From Oopsacas minuta (taxonomy: Eukaryota > Porifera > Hexactinellida > Lyssacinosida > Leucopsacidae): DNA of 64,000 nt. A program made the translations under genes and the position numbers. The stretch spans positions 8,735 to 72,734 of the forward strand of contig JAKMXF010000311.1 in NCBI GenBank assembly GCA_024704765.1. The letters are read 5' to 3'. Shown here one piece after another: positions 46,119 through 56,164 of the stretch (positions within the stretch are counted from its first letter, which is position 1; the number at the start of each line of letters is the position of its first letter). The notes below the pieces were generated by a model. It was given only the letters and a program-made list of their open reading frames with translations, was not told the DNA's origin and did no database searches.

Positions 46119-47435
46119 TTAGATATCGATGAAGAAATACACGTAAACAATAGATAATAGGTAATTGGTGGCGAATATTAAGAAGGTGAAAAATCCGCCA
46201 ATTTTGTGAAGCAAGTAGAAAAACAAAAAGATAACAAATAAGCAACTAATAGTAGTAAAAATATAAATGAAGGTAATAGAGAATTCCTTATGGACTGTAA
46301 ACATCATCCCCATAAGTGAGTAGTATACGTTCCCCCAACCGAACCCATATGACAACGCAAATAAAGCAATATTGAATATTGGCCAAAATGCTAATGTATC
46401 GCATAATTGTGAGTATTCTGAATTACAGTGTAGATAGTGCTCAGAAACTAAATAATAGAATGCCATAGAGATGTGAGAAATAGCCTGGAAAATAGATGCT
46501 GTTATCATCAGCCATTTCAACTTACAATAATTCATAATTAGAATACACACGATTGATCCAATAATCAAGAATATTGGATAGAAGAGAGATGCTACCTTAG
46601 GATCCATTGCTTGTTGATTCTCTAGAATATGAGAAGAGAATGATACCATAGCCTCATGACCTCCTAACTCTTTCAGAGAGGCTAATACAGACAATATGAT
46701 AATAGGTTTCAATACTTTCCAGTCTTTCAATGCTCTGAAACTTTCACTCCAACTAATTTTACTACTCAGTGTCTTCTCCTTAATCTTCTGTATTTCAGTA
46801 TCTGCATCAAACTCACTACCATGTAAATACAAGAGAGTTGATTTAGCTTTATCATCCAAACCTTGTTGCACATACCATACAGGTGAAAGAGGATTTATGA
46901 TCATCGAAAGACAATACATACATACTTGAAATAATCCAAACACTGCAAACCATCTGAAAGACAGCCAAATTCCTGCGGAATATACCATGAACAATCCTAT
47001 TCTAATGCTGAATCCGAATCCTCCATTCATAACCTTTCTCTGATTATCCAAACTTACCTCAGTAATATAGGTCATTCCGACTATCATAGCAATCCCTGTT
47101 TGATACCCTACTAGTGCGACACCTATAATCACATACACAGCTGAATTTGCTATGACTATCAGCATATACCCTGTTACACCAATCACACAACATAGTGTAA
47201 CTAGCAACTTTTGATTAAAACCAAATTGAACAAGAATAGGGGCAGAAATTTCGGCCACCAGTCTTGTGAAAAATGAAATTGACGCAAATGTTGGCAAAGT
47301 CTGGTAATTCAGAATATTTTGTTCCAATAACTGTTTTTGATTTGGAGAAGTGATTCCAAGTGAAAATGCTAGTGTCAATGCACCTAAATAGCATGAAAAT
47401 ACTGCAAAATAAGTCGGAATCTCCTGGAAGTTCAT
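46119..47435 (-). CDS. SLC2-family (GLUT8/trehalose-transporter-like) sugar transporter, copy 2
   Basis: An intron-less 438-residue protein with about 12 hydrophobic segments, the length and layout of the major-facilitator sugar porters. Family features visible include SPNQKQL after TM1 (the SPTQK/SPxQ region of GLUT6/8 and Tret1), EVSLDNQRKVMNGG (E..R motif, residue ~126), FRWFAVFGL, PLSPVWYV (PESPRW equivalent, ~182) and a long central loop. The usual RxGRR motif between TM2 and TM3 is degenerate (QFGFNQKL) and PESPRW is PLSPVW, so transport activity or specificity may be altered. It probably moves a hexose or disaccharide across the plasma or lysosomal membrane. It neighbours three related copies. 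Confidence 0.85.
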   Translation of the reverse strand: MNFQEIPTYFAVFSCYLGALTLAFSLGITSPNQKQLLEQNILNYQTLPTFASISFFTRLVAEISAPILVQFGFNQKLLVTLCCVIGVTGYMLIVIANSAVYVIIGVALVGYQTGIAMIVGMTYITEVSLDNQRKVMNGGFGFSIRIGLFMVYSAGIWLSFRWFAVFGLFQVCMYCLSMIINPLSPVWYVQQGLDDKAKSTLLYLHGSEFDADTEIQKIKEKTLSSKISWSESFRALKDWKVLKPIIILSVLASLKELGGHEAMVSFSSHILENQQAMDPKVASLFYPIFLIIGSIVCILIMNYCKLKWLMITASIFQAISHISMAFYYLVSEHYLHCNSEYSQLCDTLAFWPIFNIALFALSYGFGWGNVYYSLMGMMFTVHKEFSITFIYIFTTISCLFVIFLFFYLLHKIGGFFTFLIFATNYLLSIVYVYFFIDI

Positions 47436-47662
47436 AATTATGTTACCAATAGGGATAATTATGTGTATTTATCAACGTTAAATATACGTAGTTTGCCAAA
47501 GGCATATTTGAAACCGGGCAAGCACATCTACACAAGGGTAGGAAATTCATTTTTACAGCCATAAATAATCTTCAGGTTTATTACAATATTTACATGCTTC
47601 CCCTAAATATGTATCTTTCGTGATAAATCTTATAGATTATCATTATAAACAATTGGGGCTTT

Positions 47663-48044
47663 CACGAAATATTTGGTTAGTGTTGTTTTTGGTCGGCAGG
47701 ACCAATATTTCAGCCATTTCGGTCCTGTGATAATATATACCACTATCTATACGCTTGTTTGTTTGGTCCCTTTTCTGGGTTCACATGCATAATAACTATT
47801 TTAAATGTGTGATTACCTCGACACTCCGTTTACCAGGTTTATAATATGTATGAATAATTATTCAATAAACATTCTAAATTTGGTAATATAGCTGGGAGAA
47901 ATTAGGGAAAATTATTATTCTGATCACCTAAAATATATGTATTACCATATATAATGCATTAGCCATTAGTATTATCGCCGGACCGAGATAGTTGAAATAT
48001 TAGGTCCGACCGGACTAAAAACAACACGGACAAAATATTTCGTG
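47663..48044. mobile_element. MITE with ~75-bp imperfect terminal inverted repeats
   Basis: CACGAAATATTTGGTTAGTG at the left pairs with the complement of CGGACAAAATATTTCGTG at the right. Pairing continues through TGTTGTTTTT..GTC facing GAC..AAAAACAACA, CCAATATTTCAGCCATTTCGG and CGATAAT. It is non-coding and lies between transporter copies 2 and 3. Confidence 0.75.
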
Positions 48045-49060
48045 ACACGCGTCGCATAAACTTAGATGAAACTCAGCCCTGGTATAAGAATATTTAGCAA
48101 TGAAAGATTCGTTCAAATCTTGGATATTGTTTATTCTTAGATCTTTGGGAATTAGTTTGGGAGATTGTTATAATTTAGGCGGACCAGGAGATGGATAATA
48201 GAATTCAACTTTTGGCTTGTCTTATGACAAGGAGATCAACCTCTGCCCAAAAATGAATGACCAGATAAACGGATAAGGCTTATATTAGTGAGAATACATC
48301 AGTGGTGCAAACAAAGTGTGTTTAGCACGTCATTTACCGCTTATATGCTGTCAATTGACTCACGTATCATATTTAGGTAATTTCATAATCTATATTTAGG
48401 AATTATTGCAAGTATACGTTTATTGTGGGCAAGGTATGATTCGATTCATCGGGCTTGAACAATATTGAAAATTTTGGAAATTCCGATATCTGAGGAAAAT
48501 ATCGATATAGGAAATTTAATGAGATGGAAGAGAGCAAGATTGTCTATGGTGAATCAGGCAATCACTGACAAATTCTCAGAAAGTCAATTGTGTAATGTAC
48601 GTACGTAAGGAATCTCCTTGTCGAATATGAACACGTAGATTCAAGGAGAATATGTGAGAAAATTACTGGTGACGAATTATGAATTGGGTATGACGAGCCC
48701 TGTCAGAGGAAATACATAAGGTTTGGGTACTAAAAGGAGATGCATCTCGACTAAATTCAAGGCAATACTTCAGAGACCAGAAGTTTCTATATTCAATTCA
48801 TTCGATACAAAAGATCCAGTTTCCCAGATTATAACCCCAATAGAAAAAAGAATCACTGGAGAAATTTGAAGAAGAGAAGTCCTAAATCACGACAAAGACC
48901 CACTAAAAGAGGCCCCACTTTGAGAAGTTCCAATGTATCACCTAATACAGAACCCTATAGCTTTTAGAAGTCAAATATATATATTTTTTGATTGTCAGCA
49001 TTAATAAGGGATACAAAAGTTGTCTGAACAATTATGAGGAAATTGAAATAACAACAGGTA
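48045..49060. other. Gap between transporter copies, nothing recognised
   Basis: About 1 kb of AT-rich sequence with no domain-bearing frame. A stretch of purine-rich sequence (about 48540-48960) keeps no long frame. The 3' UTR of the transporter copy at 49061-50377 must begin here. Confidence 0.3.
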
Positions 49061-50377
49061 TTATATATTGAAGAAGAAATATACCAATACAATAGCTATT
49101 AAGTAATTACAGGAAAATATTAGAAAAGTTGCAAATCCACCAATATTGTGAAGTAAATAGAAAAATATCATAACAACTATGTATGCAGAAAAGTTGGCGA
49201 TCATGTCTGTTATAGCAGTAAAGAGTTCCCTGTGTATAGTAAACATTATGCCAACCAACGCGAAGTATACAAGTCCCCATCCAAATCCGAATGAAAATGA
49301 AAACAGTGCTATGTTAAATATGGGCCAAAATGCTAGTGTATGACATAATTGTGAGTATTCTGTATTACAGTGTAGATAGTGCTCAGAAACTAAATAATAG
49401 ATTGCCATAGAGATGTGAGAAATAGCCTGGAAAATAGATGCTGTTATCATCAGCCATTTCAACTTACAATAATTCATAATTAGAATACACACGATTGATC
49501 CAATAATCAAGAATATTGGATAGAAGAGAGATGCTACTTTAGGATCCATTGCTTGTTGATTCTCTAGAATATGAGAAGAGAATGATACCATAGCCTCATG
49601 ACCTCCTAACTCTTTCAGAGAGGCAATTACAGCCATCAAAATCATTGGTTTTAATACTTTCCATTCTTTTAAGATCCTGAAACTTTCAATCCAACTAATT
49701 TTACTACTCAGTGTCTTCCCCTTAATCTTCTGTATTTCAGTATCTGCATCAAACTCACTACCATGTAAATACAAGAGAGTTGATTTAGCTTTATCATCCA
49801 AACCTTGTTGCACATACCATACAGGTGAAAGAGGATTTATGATCATCGAAAGACAATACATACATACTTGAAATAATCCAAACACTGCAAACCATCTGAA
49901 AGGCAGCCAAATTCCTGTGAAATATGCTATGAACAAACCTAATCTAACGCTGAATCCGATTCCCCCACTCATGACCTTTCTCTGATTATCCAAAGTTACC
50001 TCTGCAATATATATAAATACGAACATCGCAACAATCCCTGTATAATACCCCACTAGAGCGACACCTATGATTACGTACGCAGCTGAATTTGCTATGACTA
50101 TCAACACATACCCTGCTATACCAAGTACACTACTTATTACGGCTTGCAATTTTAGATTGAAACCAAGTTGAACTAGAAGAGATGCAGAACTCAAACCTAA
50201 TATTCTTGTGATATGTGATATTGAAGCGAATATTGGTAAAGTTTGATAATCTAGAATATTTTCATCGATTAGTTGTTTTTGAGTTGGAGAAGGAAATCCT
50301 ACAATAAATATAATAGTTGTTGTTCCTATGTAACTTGAAAAAACTGCAATGTATGTAGGCAAATTGCTTAGATTCAT
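49061..50377 (-). CDS. SLC2-family sugar transporter, copy 3
   Basis: Also intron-less and 438 residues. The same architecture is visible: SPTQKQL, EVTLDNQRKVMSGG, FRWFAVFGL, PLSPVWYV, then KELGGHEAMVSFSSHILEN. Relative to copy 2 the central part (about residues 160-325) is nearly identical in DNA and protein. The first ~155 residues and the last ~90 are clearly diverged (for example MNLSNLPTYIAVFSSYIG against MNFQEIPTYFAVFSCYLG). That mosaic suggests gene conversion rather than simple duplication. It probably transports a sugar; the substrate is not inferable. A reverse copy of the interspersed repeat lies directly upstream. Confidence 0.85.
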   Translation of the reverse strand: MNLSNLPTYIAVFSSYIGTTTIIFIVGFPSPTQKQLIDENILDYQTLPIFASISHITRILGLSSASLLVQLGFNLKLQAVISSVLGIAGYVLIVIANSAAYVIIGVALVGYYTGIVAMFVFIYIAEVTLDNQRKVMSGGIGFSVRLGLFIAYFTGIWLPFRWFAVFGLFQVCMYCLSMIINPLSPVWYVQQGLDDKAKSTLLYLHGSEFDADTEIQKIKGKTLSSKISWIESFRILKEWKVLKPMILMAVIASLKELGGHEAMVSFSSHILENQQAMDPKVASLFYPIFLIIGSIVCILIMNYCKLKWLMITASIFQAISHISMAIYYLVSEHYLHCNTEYSQLCHTLAFWPIFNIALFSFSFGFGWGLVYFALVGIMFTIHRELFTAITDMIANFSAYIVVMIFFYLLHNIGGFATFLIFSCNYLIAIVLVYFFFNI

Positions 50378-50564
50378 TTTCTCCCGCTCGATAGTAATTA
50401 TTGAATTCTCTATTGATTTGTATAATTATACTTTTGATATTATGTACCTGAATTTTGTTCTACCTACAAATCCTTTTTTAGTGTTTCACACAAGATTATG
50501 TATGCTCAGGAATTTGGTTGAGCTATATGTTTTCATATTCTGTATTATCTGTTAATCTTTACGA

Positions 50565-50745
50565 GCCGCTTCGTTTGCTCGCACTGCGCGGCTCGCGAAC
50601 ACTTTGTGTTCGCATGGGACTCGGCATTTCGTGCCTAGAATTCGAAAACCATAAATTGCAAAATTGAATCAATATAAAATTATTTAAACAATTTGTTTAC
50701 TTGATATTCATAAAAACAACAATAATTTACATATGTTTAATTACA
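50565..50745 (-). repeat. Interspersed repeat family, copy 4 (reverse, short)
   Basis: G/C-rich end GAGCCGCTTCGTTTGCTCGC and GAACACTTTGTGTTCGCA, then TGTTTACTTGATATTCATAA and AATTTACATATG as in copies 2 and 3. It stands in opposite orientation to copy 5 at 54346, so the two bracket the truncated RecQ gene as an inverted pair. Confidence 0.6.
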
Positions 50746-51408
50746 AAGTGTGAAAATCCGAATCACAACTCTATTATCCCAATGTAATTGTTTACTTTTC
50801 CTATATCGTCAACAGAAGGACATGTTATTCCCTATATTATATACGCATATCATCTTCCCCTATTATTATAATACAAAGTGGACAAACAAACACATAATAA
50901 TTGAGTTTTAATCATATAGATATGTAATAGAATCTGTTTTTCTGCATCTAAATAGAGAAAGTGCATCATTTAACGGATTAATTAAGCGAGTTATATGACG
51001 CGTTTTTAGGGAAACACTGTAGTATTGTTATCTATTGCAATGTTAGCTTTCAGCAAATAATCATTACTCATTGCATCTTTTCGTTTATACTTATCTGCGA
51101 TATATACTTTGTACTGAAAGCATTCAGAATTTGTAAATTCCCTACACCAATCAATATGTTGTCGGTAGTAATTGGTTACGTAGAGTCCGAATTTGAGATT
51201 TTCCTTTAAGTAACAAATTCCCAGATTTATCATAGGAATCATAGCAGATTACACCTTTTGCAACATATTTCAAAAAGATGCTAGAGAACATAAAATACGT
51301 TAACAATACTAGAATTTCAACAATTTGAAATCATATTCTATTTGTCAGTGAAATTTACGAGTGTTTTTCATATAGAATATTTTCGGAGTGGGTGATTTAT
51401 ATATTCGT

Positions 51409-51480
51409 GATTATGGTTGTACGCGGAGATCCAAATAAACACCGAAGTGGTACGCGGTGTTAAAAGTTTGAGGACCGCTG
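51409..51480 (-). mobile_element. hAT transposon terminus
   Basis: Read on the minus strand from 51480: CAGCGGTCCTCAAACTTTTA, then CCGCGTACCACTTCGG. This is the classic hAT 5' end (compare the end at 1774). No partner end or transposase is visible, so it is a solo terminus. Confidence 0.55.
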
Positions 51481-52117
51481 CACTTGCGATTAAGAGATTT
51501 ATAATATTTATTGTTATAATTGAACTTGTTGTCAAAGTATGTTCAATTCCAAAATGCAATTGCAGTTGTCCACAATCGCCAATTTGATCAGAATTAGATC
51601 ATTTAACTATCTTAGAGATATGATAGTTAGGCCTCAATATCACAAGATCAGTAACTATATACATAGATTGTATTATCAGTAAAATACATAATTAGAATTT
51701 ATATATGTTAGATTTCTTTAGCACTTTTATGATAAAATATTTTAAAGATTTTTGCCAATTCTTTCCAAAGAATTCTCATTGTTTTGATATTCATTTCAAG
51801 GCTAATATAAGTATGCCAAGAATGGTGGGAACAAAAGTTTGGGGATATTTCACCCTAGCGCACCTAGACTCGTGGCACTAGGGTGAGAAGTCCTCCTTTT
51901 GGACATGTTCGCGTTCATCCCCGATTCCCAGTCCTACAGCTTAAACATCGAAATCAGCTATATACTTCGTATTTCTTATTCATTTATGATACCAAGGGAA
52001 CCGGACTTTCCCACAACTCGAACGGTCCAGGGAGGGCTCACTCATATATTATATATTAGCTCTATAGGGCTGTAACGAATCAAAGGGGGGGCCTCAATTT
52101 AGATAAATTTAATACTG

Positions 52118-52222
52118 GTGCATTGCGGCATCTACACGGTGGGGTCAGGGGGCACGTGTCCCCCTGAAGAGAACAAATACATAACCCTGACCTGCACTAC
52201 CAGTCTGTCGGCTGGACATTTT
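52118..52222 (+). repeat. Short dispersed repeat, longer copy
   Basis: Matches 13733-13812 in two blocks. The insert GGGGGCACGTGTCCCCC between them forms a perfect hairpin. Non-coding. Confidence 0.5.
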
Positions 52223-52384
52223 TCAAAAAGTTGTACAAACAATGAAAACGCTGCCAACATGTGTAATATAGTATTATGTATTTGTGTACAGTGGAATTTG
52301 ATAGTATTTATTTTGAACATTTTAGAACATTTTCCAAAAGTTGTATAACCTTCGGACCTGTTCGCATTATCGAGGGCCTACTGT

Positions 52385-52532
52385 ACTTTGAAGGGTGTAG
52401 AAATAGGATAATAACAAAATAGGAAGAACATCTGCTATAATGAAAGTATGTCCAGAATATAATTCTCTATACACAACAAACATAATTGCCATCAGTGCAT
52501 AGAATATAACTCCCCAAAATAATGAGTAAAGC
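52385..52532 (-). pseudogene. Relic of another SLC2-like transporter
   Basis: Minus-strand translation gives FWGVIFYALMAIMFVVYREL, followed by a hydrophobic stretch ending FYTLQ. This lines up with the penultimate membrane segments of copies 2 and 3 (WGLVYFALVGIMFTIHREL). It is more diverged than the other copies and has lost everything else, so it is the oldest remnant in the array. Confidence 0.6.
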
Positions 52533-52699
52533 CTTTAATAATATATCAAAAAGTATAACTAAATATATACATAACAAAGTACTATCCAACATATACAAAA
52601 ATGTTTGCTTCATAACATGAGCCAATTAAATATTCTGTAAATATTCCTTTAGTAACCAGCATATAATACGAATTGTAACATATAGACATTAGACATCAA

Positions 52700-54301
52700 T
52701 TATACTTTCTTCTTTTTGCTACTTGAAGAGCCATCAGTATCTTCTGTTACCTGATTTATGGAAAATAAATCCACTTCATTTCCAGAATGTTGGCGTTTGA
52801 GAATGCTACGACAACAAGAGCTACAAATATCACAACAATCATTTGAAGGGTTCGATACAACAGGTAGTTCTTCGTCAAGATTTGCGAGAAGTTGTTTCCT
52901 CCTACATTCATTAGAAGTAAGAAAGCTTTGAACTTTCTTAACCAGATTTGAGCAATGTTGGATGTATGCTGGACTCTGTTTACGTGTTTTGGAAACTAAT
53001 ATTCGGTTAATTAAGCGAAAATCACTGCTTCTATAAAAAATAATACATCTACTGGGAGAACAGTCTCTACCAGCACGTCCAGCTTCCTGCATGTAACTTT
53101 CCAAGTCTTTGGGAGCTCCGTAATGGATAATTATCCTGACGTCAGGTTTATCTATGCCCATGCCAAAAGCAACGGTCGCTACAATGCATTCAATTTCACC
53201 ACGCACGAATTTATCGTAAGTTTCTTTTCGATCTCTATCATTCATACCAGCATGATAACTATCGCATTTCACTCCTAGATTCTTTAAATGTTTACAATAA
53301 TACTCAGTGAGATCACGAGTGAGACAATACACAATACAAGGACCCCCAAAACTATATTTTTCTGGAAGAGATGGTGAGTTCGCATTGCGAAGCAGCTTTT
53401 TCATATCATGATCAATGCCTTGCTTGTTATGCACTTCAAAATACAGATTAGGCCGATTGAGTTTTATTCTATGTAGCTTTGTATTCTTTAAAGAAAGAGA
53501 TTGAATGATGTCTTTAGTTACAAAATTACCAGCTGTAGCTGTAAGGGCTAAAAACGGTACATCTGAGAGCCATTCACGAAGCAGTGACAACCTACCATAC
53601 TTCGGACGAAAATCATGCCCCCAACATGAAACACAATGTGCTTCATCTATTGCTACTAAACATATGCGTACTTTACTATGTAGATCTAGTATAAATTCTT
53701 GTCCTCTGTTTATACAAAGTTCTGGCGTAATATACGCAATGTTAAATTCACTATTAAATAATCGTGCTAATGTTTTACCAGATTTAATACTAGTAGGAGA
53801 AAGTATCACAGCAGATATTCCTGATTCGGTCATGAGACGGAATTGGTCCAACATTAAAGATTTCAATGGACTAATTACCAAAGCTAGAGAATTAGTATAG
53901 ACTGGTACGAATTGATAGCATATACTTTTACCAAATCCACTTGGGGCTATAAAGAATTGATCGATAATTTTAGAAGGATCCCTACTACTGTTAAGGTAAT
54001 CTAGGATTACACTGATAATCTTCCATTGTTTTGCTCTAAATTCGTTGTGATTAAATTTTGACTTGAGAACTTCAAGATGAGATTGATTTGGGGGAAAATG
54101 GGGGGGACTTGGTTGAGTTGTTTGGTTTGGCAAGCAAGCTGTTTGAGTGGTAACTTGACAATTATCCGCTTCAGTAGTTAGTGATAGTTGCGGGATATTC
54201 TCACAGTCTATATTATCATAATCTGATTCACTACCTAAAACATCATCTTCGTAATATACATCAGGGCTTGATAATATCTCATCATCATCATCCATTACCA
54301 A
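52700..54301 (-). CDS. RecQ-family DNA helicase, C-terminally truncated paralogue
   Basis: A 533-residue single-exon frame. Helicase motifs: I GFGKS (residues 122-126), the DEAH box at 219-222 followed by the RecQ aromatic loop AHCVSCWGHDFRPKY, TATA (motif III), YHAGM, ATVAFGMGIDKPDVR and motif VI QEAGRAGRD. Zinc-binding Cys follow (NECRRKQLL ... DCCDICSSCC). The protein then ends in an acidic and SSSSKKKKV tail with no winged-helix or HRDC domain. The N-terminal 60 residues are acidic. It resembles the WRN-like gene at 59173-62016 throughout the core but is clearly diverged. It probably retains ATP-dependent 3'-5' unwinding. Loss of the winged helix would affect substrate choice. Confidence 0.85.
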   Translation of the reverse strand: MVMDDDDEILSSPDVYYEDDVLGSESDYDNIDCENIPQLSLTTEADNCQVTTQTACLPNQTTQPSPPHFPPNQSHLEVLKSKFNHNEFRAKQWKIISVILDYLNSSRDPSKIIDQFFIAPSGFGKSICYQFVPVYTNSLALVISPLKSLMLDQFRLMTESGISAVILSPTSIKSGKTLARLFNSEFNIAYITPELCINRGQEFILDLHSKVRICLVAIDEAHCVSCWGHDFRPKYGRLSLLREWLSDVPFLALTATAGNFVTKDIIQSLSLKNTKLHRIKLNRPNLYFEVHNKQGIDHDMKKLLRNANSPSLPEKYSFGGPCIVYCLTRDLTEYYCKHLKNLGVKCDSYHAGMNDRDRKETYDKFVRGEIECIVATVAFGMGIDKPDVRIIIHYGAPKDLESYMQEAGRAGRDCSPSRCIIFYRSSDFRLINRILVSKTRKQSPAYIQHCSNLVKKVQSFLTSNECRRKQLLANLDEELPVVSNPSNDCCDICSSCCRSILKRQHSGNEVDLFSINQVTEDTDGSSSSKKKKV

Positions 54302-54345
54302 CTATTCAAATAAGTTATTAATCTATATTATTAAATTGTCATTTT

Positions 54346-54850
54346 TGCCTATTTGTTTGTTTGTTTGCCCGTTGTCAAGGGAAGGATTTATGGAATGTTG
54401 TATCTAATTCGAATTTATCAATATAGAGATGTCGCCTAACTATGTATTTATCGTGTATAACAGAAAGTATTAAAACTTGACCAATATATCGAATGTGCTG
54501 AATCTGATTTTCACACTTTTGAATTAATCATATGTAAAATTATTGTTGTTTTTATGAATATAAAGTAAACAAATAGTTGAAATCTTAAAATGTACTTAGA
54601 GACTTGCTCTTATCGGCTACATGGGGGTAACATAGTACGCTGAATCTGAATTTCGGGTTTTCAAGTTTCTCATATGTAAACTTTTGGTGTTTTTATTAAT
54701 ATATAGTAGACAAATAGTTGAAATATTTATGTATTAATTCATTTTGCAATTTTATACTTTGTAAATTCGAGGCACGAAGTGTCGAGTCCTATACGGACAC
54801 AAAATGTTCGCAAGCCGCGCAGCGGCGAGTAAGCAAAGAGACTCGTTAAT
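54346..54850 (+). repeat. Interspersed repeat family, copy 5 (forward)
   Basis: (TTTG)n, CCGTTGTCAAGG, ATATATCGAATGTGCTGAAT, TTAATCATATGTAAAATTAT, GAATATAAAGTAAACAAATA and the G/C-rich end GCACGAAGTGTCGAGTCC. It begins 45 bases upstream of the RecQ start codon, so it may contribute to that gene's 5' region. An internal partial duplication (GCTGAATCTGA... twice) is visible near 54500 and 54640. Confidence 0.65.
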
Positions 54851-55345
54851 AATTAATGCATATCTATGATTAATGGCATACACTCATTCTAACTCTCGTA
54901 TGCGGAAAATCAATTTAGTACAATGAGGGGAAAGAATTGAGGATAAGCAGTTTGGAGATCGATGCACCTAATAAAATTGAGCATTGTATATTCATATGTT
55001 CAACCTGTTTACATATATAGCAAGACAGCTCCAAAATAATAGGAAACCTATTTAGTTCCCTAAAATTTGGGGGCTATTATAGCCCACCCGGTTGTATATG
55101 CCCCTTCGATTAATGCATTAAAAGACATCACTTATATTACGTTTAGTTAGGAAAATAATCAATTAATTTAGATTTTTGTATAATACTCAAATTACCCAAT
55201 AAAAGGTACAGTCAATTTTGTCTATATGACTATATCTAATACTAATAATATAGGGCATATACTAGGAAAGAGAAGAATTCTAAAAATTCTCAAAAGTATC
55301 AAATTATACTGTATGATGTACTAAATTACATAACTATGTAAGTAT

Positions 55346-55675
55346 CAGTGACCAGAGCATTAAAGAAGCGATCTCAATATATGATTCAGGAGCGGAAAGC
55401 GAAGCTGTGTTCCATTTTTGGAGGAGCGCACACACTGCAGCGCCTCTCCTATATAATGCAAATTATTACTTATCATACAAATCTAATGTATATCTGAAAG
55501 GACAATAGGAGCAAGATTTGAGTGCTCTATAATTTTTCAGGAGTGATAGCGTGCGATCCTTTTCTATGTAAGGAACGAGGGTGGGAGCGGGGATGGAGCG
55601 TCGCTCCATTTAAAGGCTAGGAGCGCGGAGTGGGAACAAGCTCTAAAAATGAGGAGCGCTAATGCTCTGCCAGTG
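55346..55675. mobile_element. hAT-type MITE
   Basis: Left end CAGTGACCAGAGCATTA, right end TAATGCTCTGCCAGTG (inverted, one base offset). It is filled with GAGGAGCG/CGCTCC motifs. A related fragment lies at about 35690-35770. The left flank (AACTATGTAAGTATCAGT) is also found near 58347, hinting at insertion in an older repeat. Confidence 0.6.
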
Positions 55676-56164
55676 ATTGCCTGATATACCTATCAGTACG
55701 AGTGCTAATAAGGTTGGAGGCAATAATCCTGTACGCAAACAATGTGTTCATTATACAGAATTTTCACAGAGCGAATTAGCAGATCCTATCACATTAACAT
55801 TAACTACTACTATTATCATGCAGGTATAAAAGAATGTTAAAAAAGCTATTTGAAGTATGTTATATAGTAGAGGTGGTGCGGGCATCAAATTTGTCACACC
55901 TTGTACGCTCTACACTAAGCCAAACCAAATGGCAAAGTTTTCATCGGCAAAATATTCTTTTACCTGGGACTAAGTGTATTATAATTGCTTATGATTGCAA
56001 TCTCCGAATAAAATCTTGTAGGCCGATAATTTTGTTATTGAATATTGATATGGCTCTAAAATAACTTTCCTATTTACTATGTATGTACTTAAACGGTTTC
56101 AAGTCCTTGTATATTACATATATCAGTAATTAATTCATTAAATTATCCCTATTGGTAACATATT

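Larger units (their letters stand above)
50378..52384. other. Intergenic region with repeat copies
   Basis: Contains the interspersed repeat copy at 50565-50745, a hAT terminus ending at 51480 and a longer copy of the 13733 repeat (52118-52222). No gene was found. A small minus-strand frame at 51006-51242 has no recognisable domain. Confidence 0.35.
54302..56151. other. Intergenic region with two repeats
   Basis: Holds the interspersed repeat copy 5 (54346-54850) and the hAT-type MITE at 55346-55675. The small frame 55834-56064 has no domain. Confidence 0.35.
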
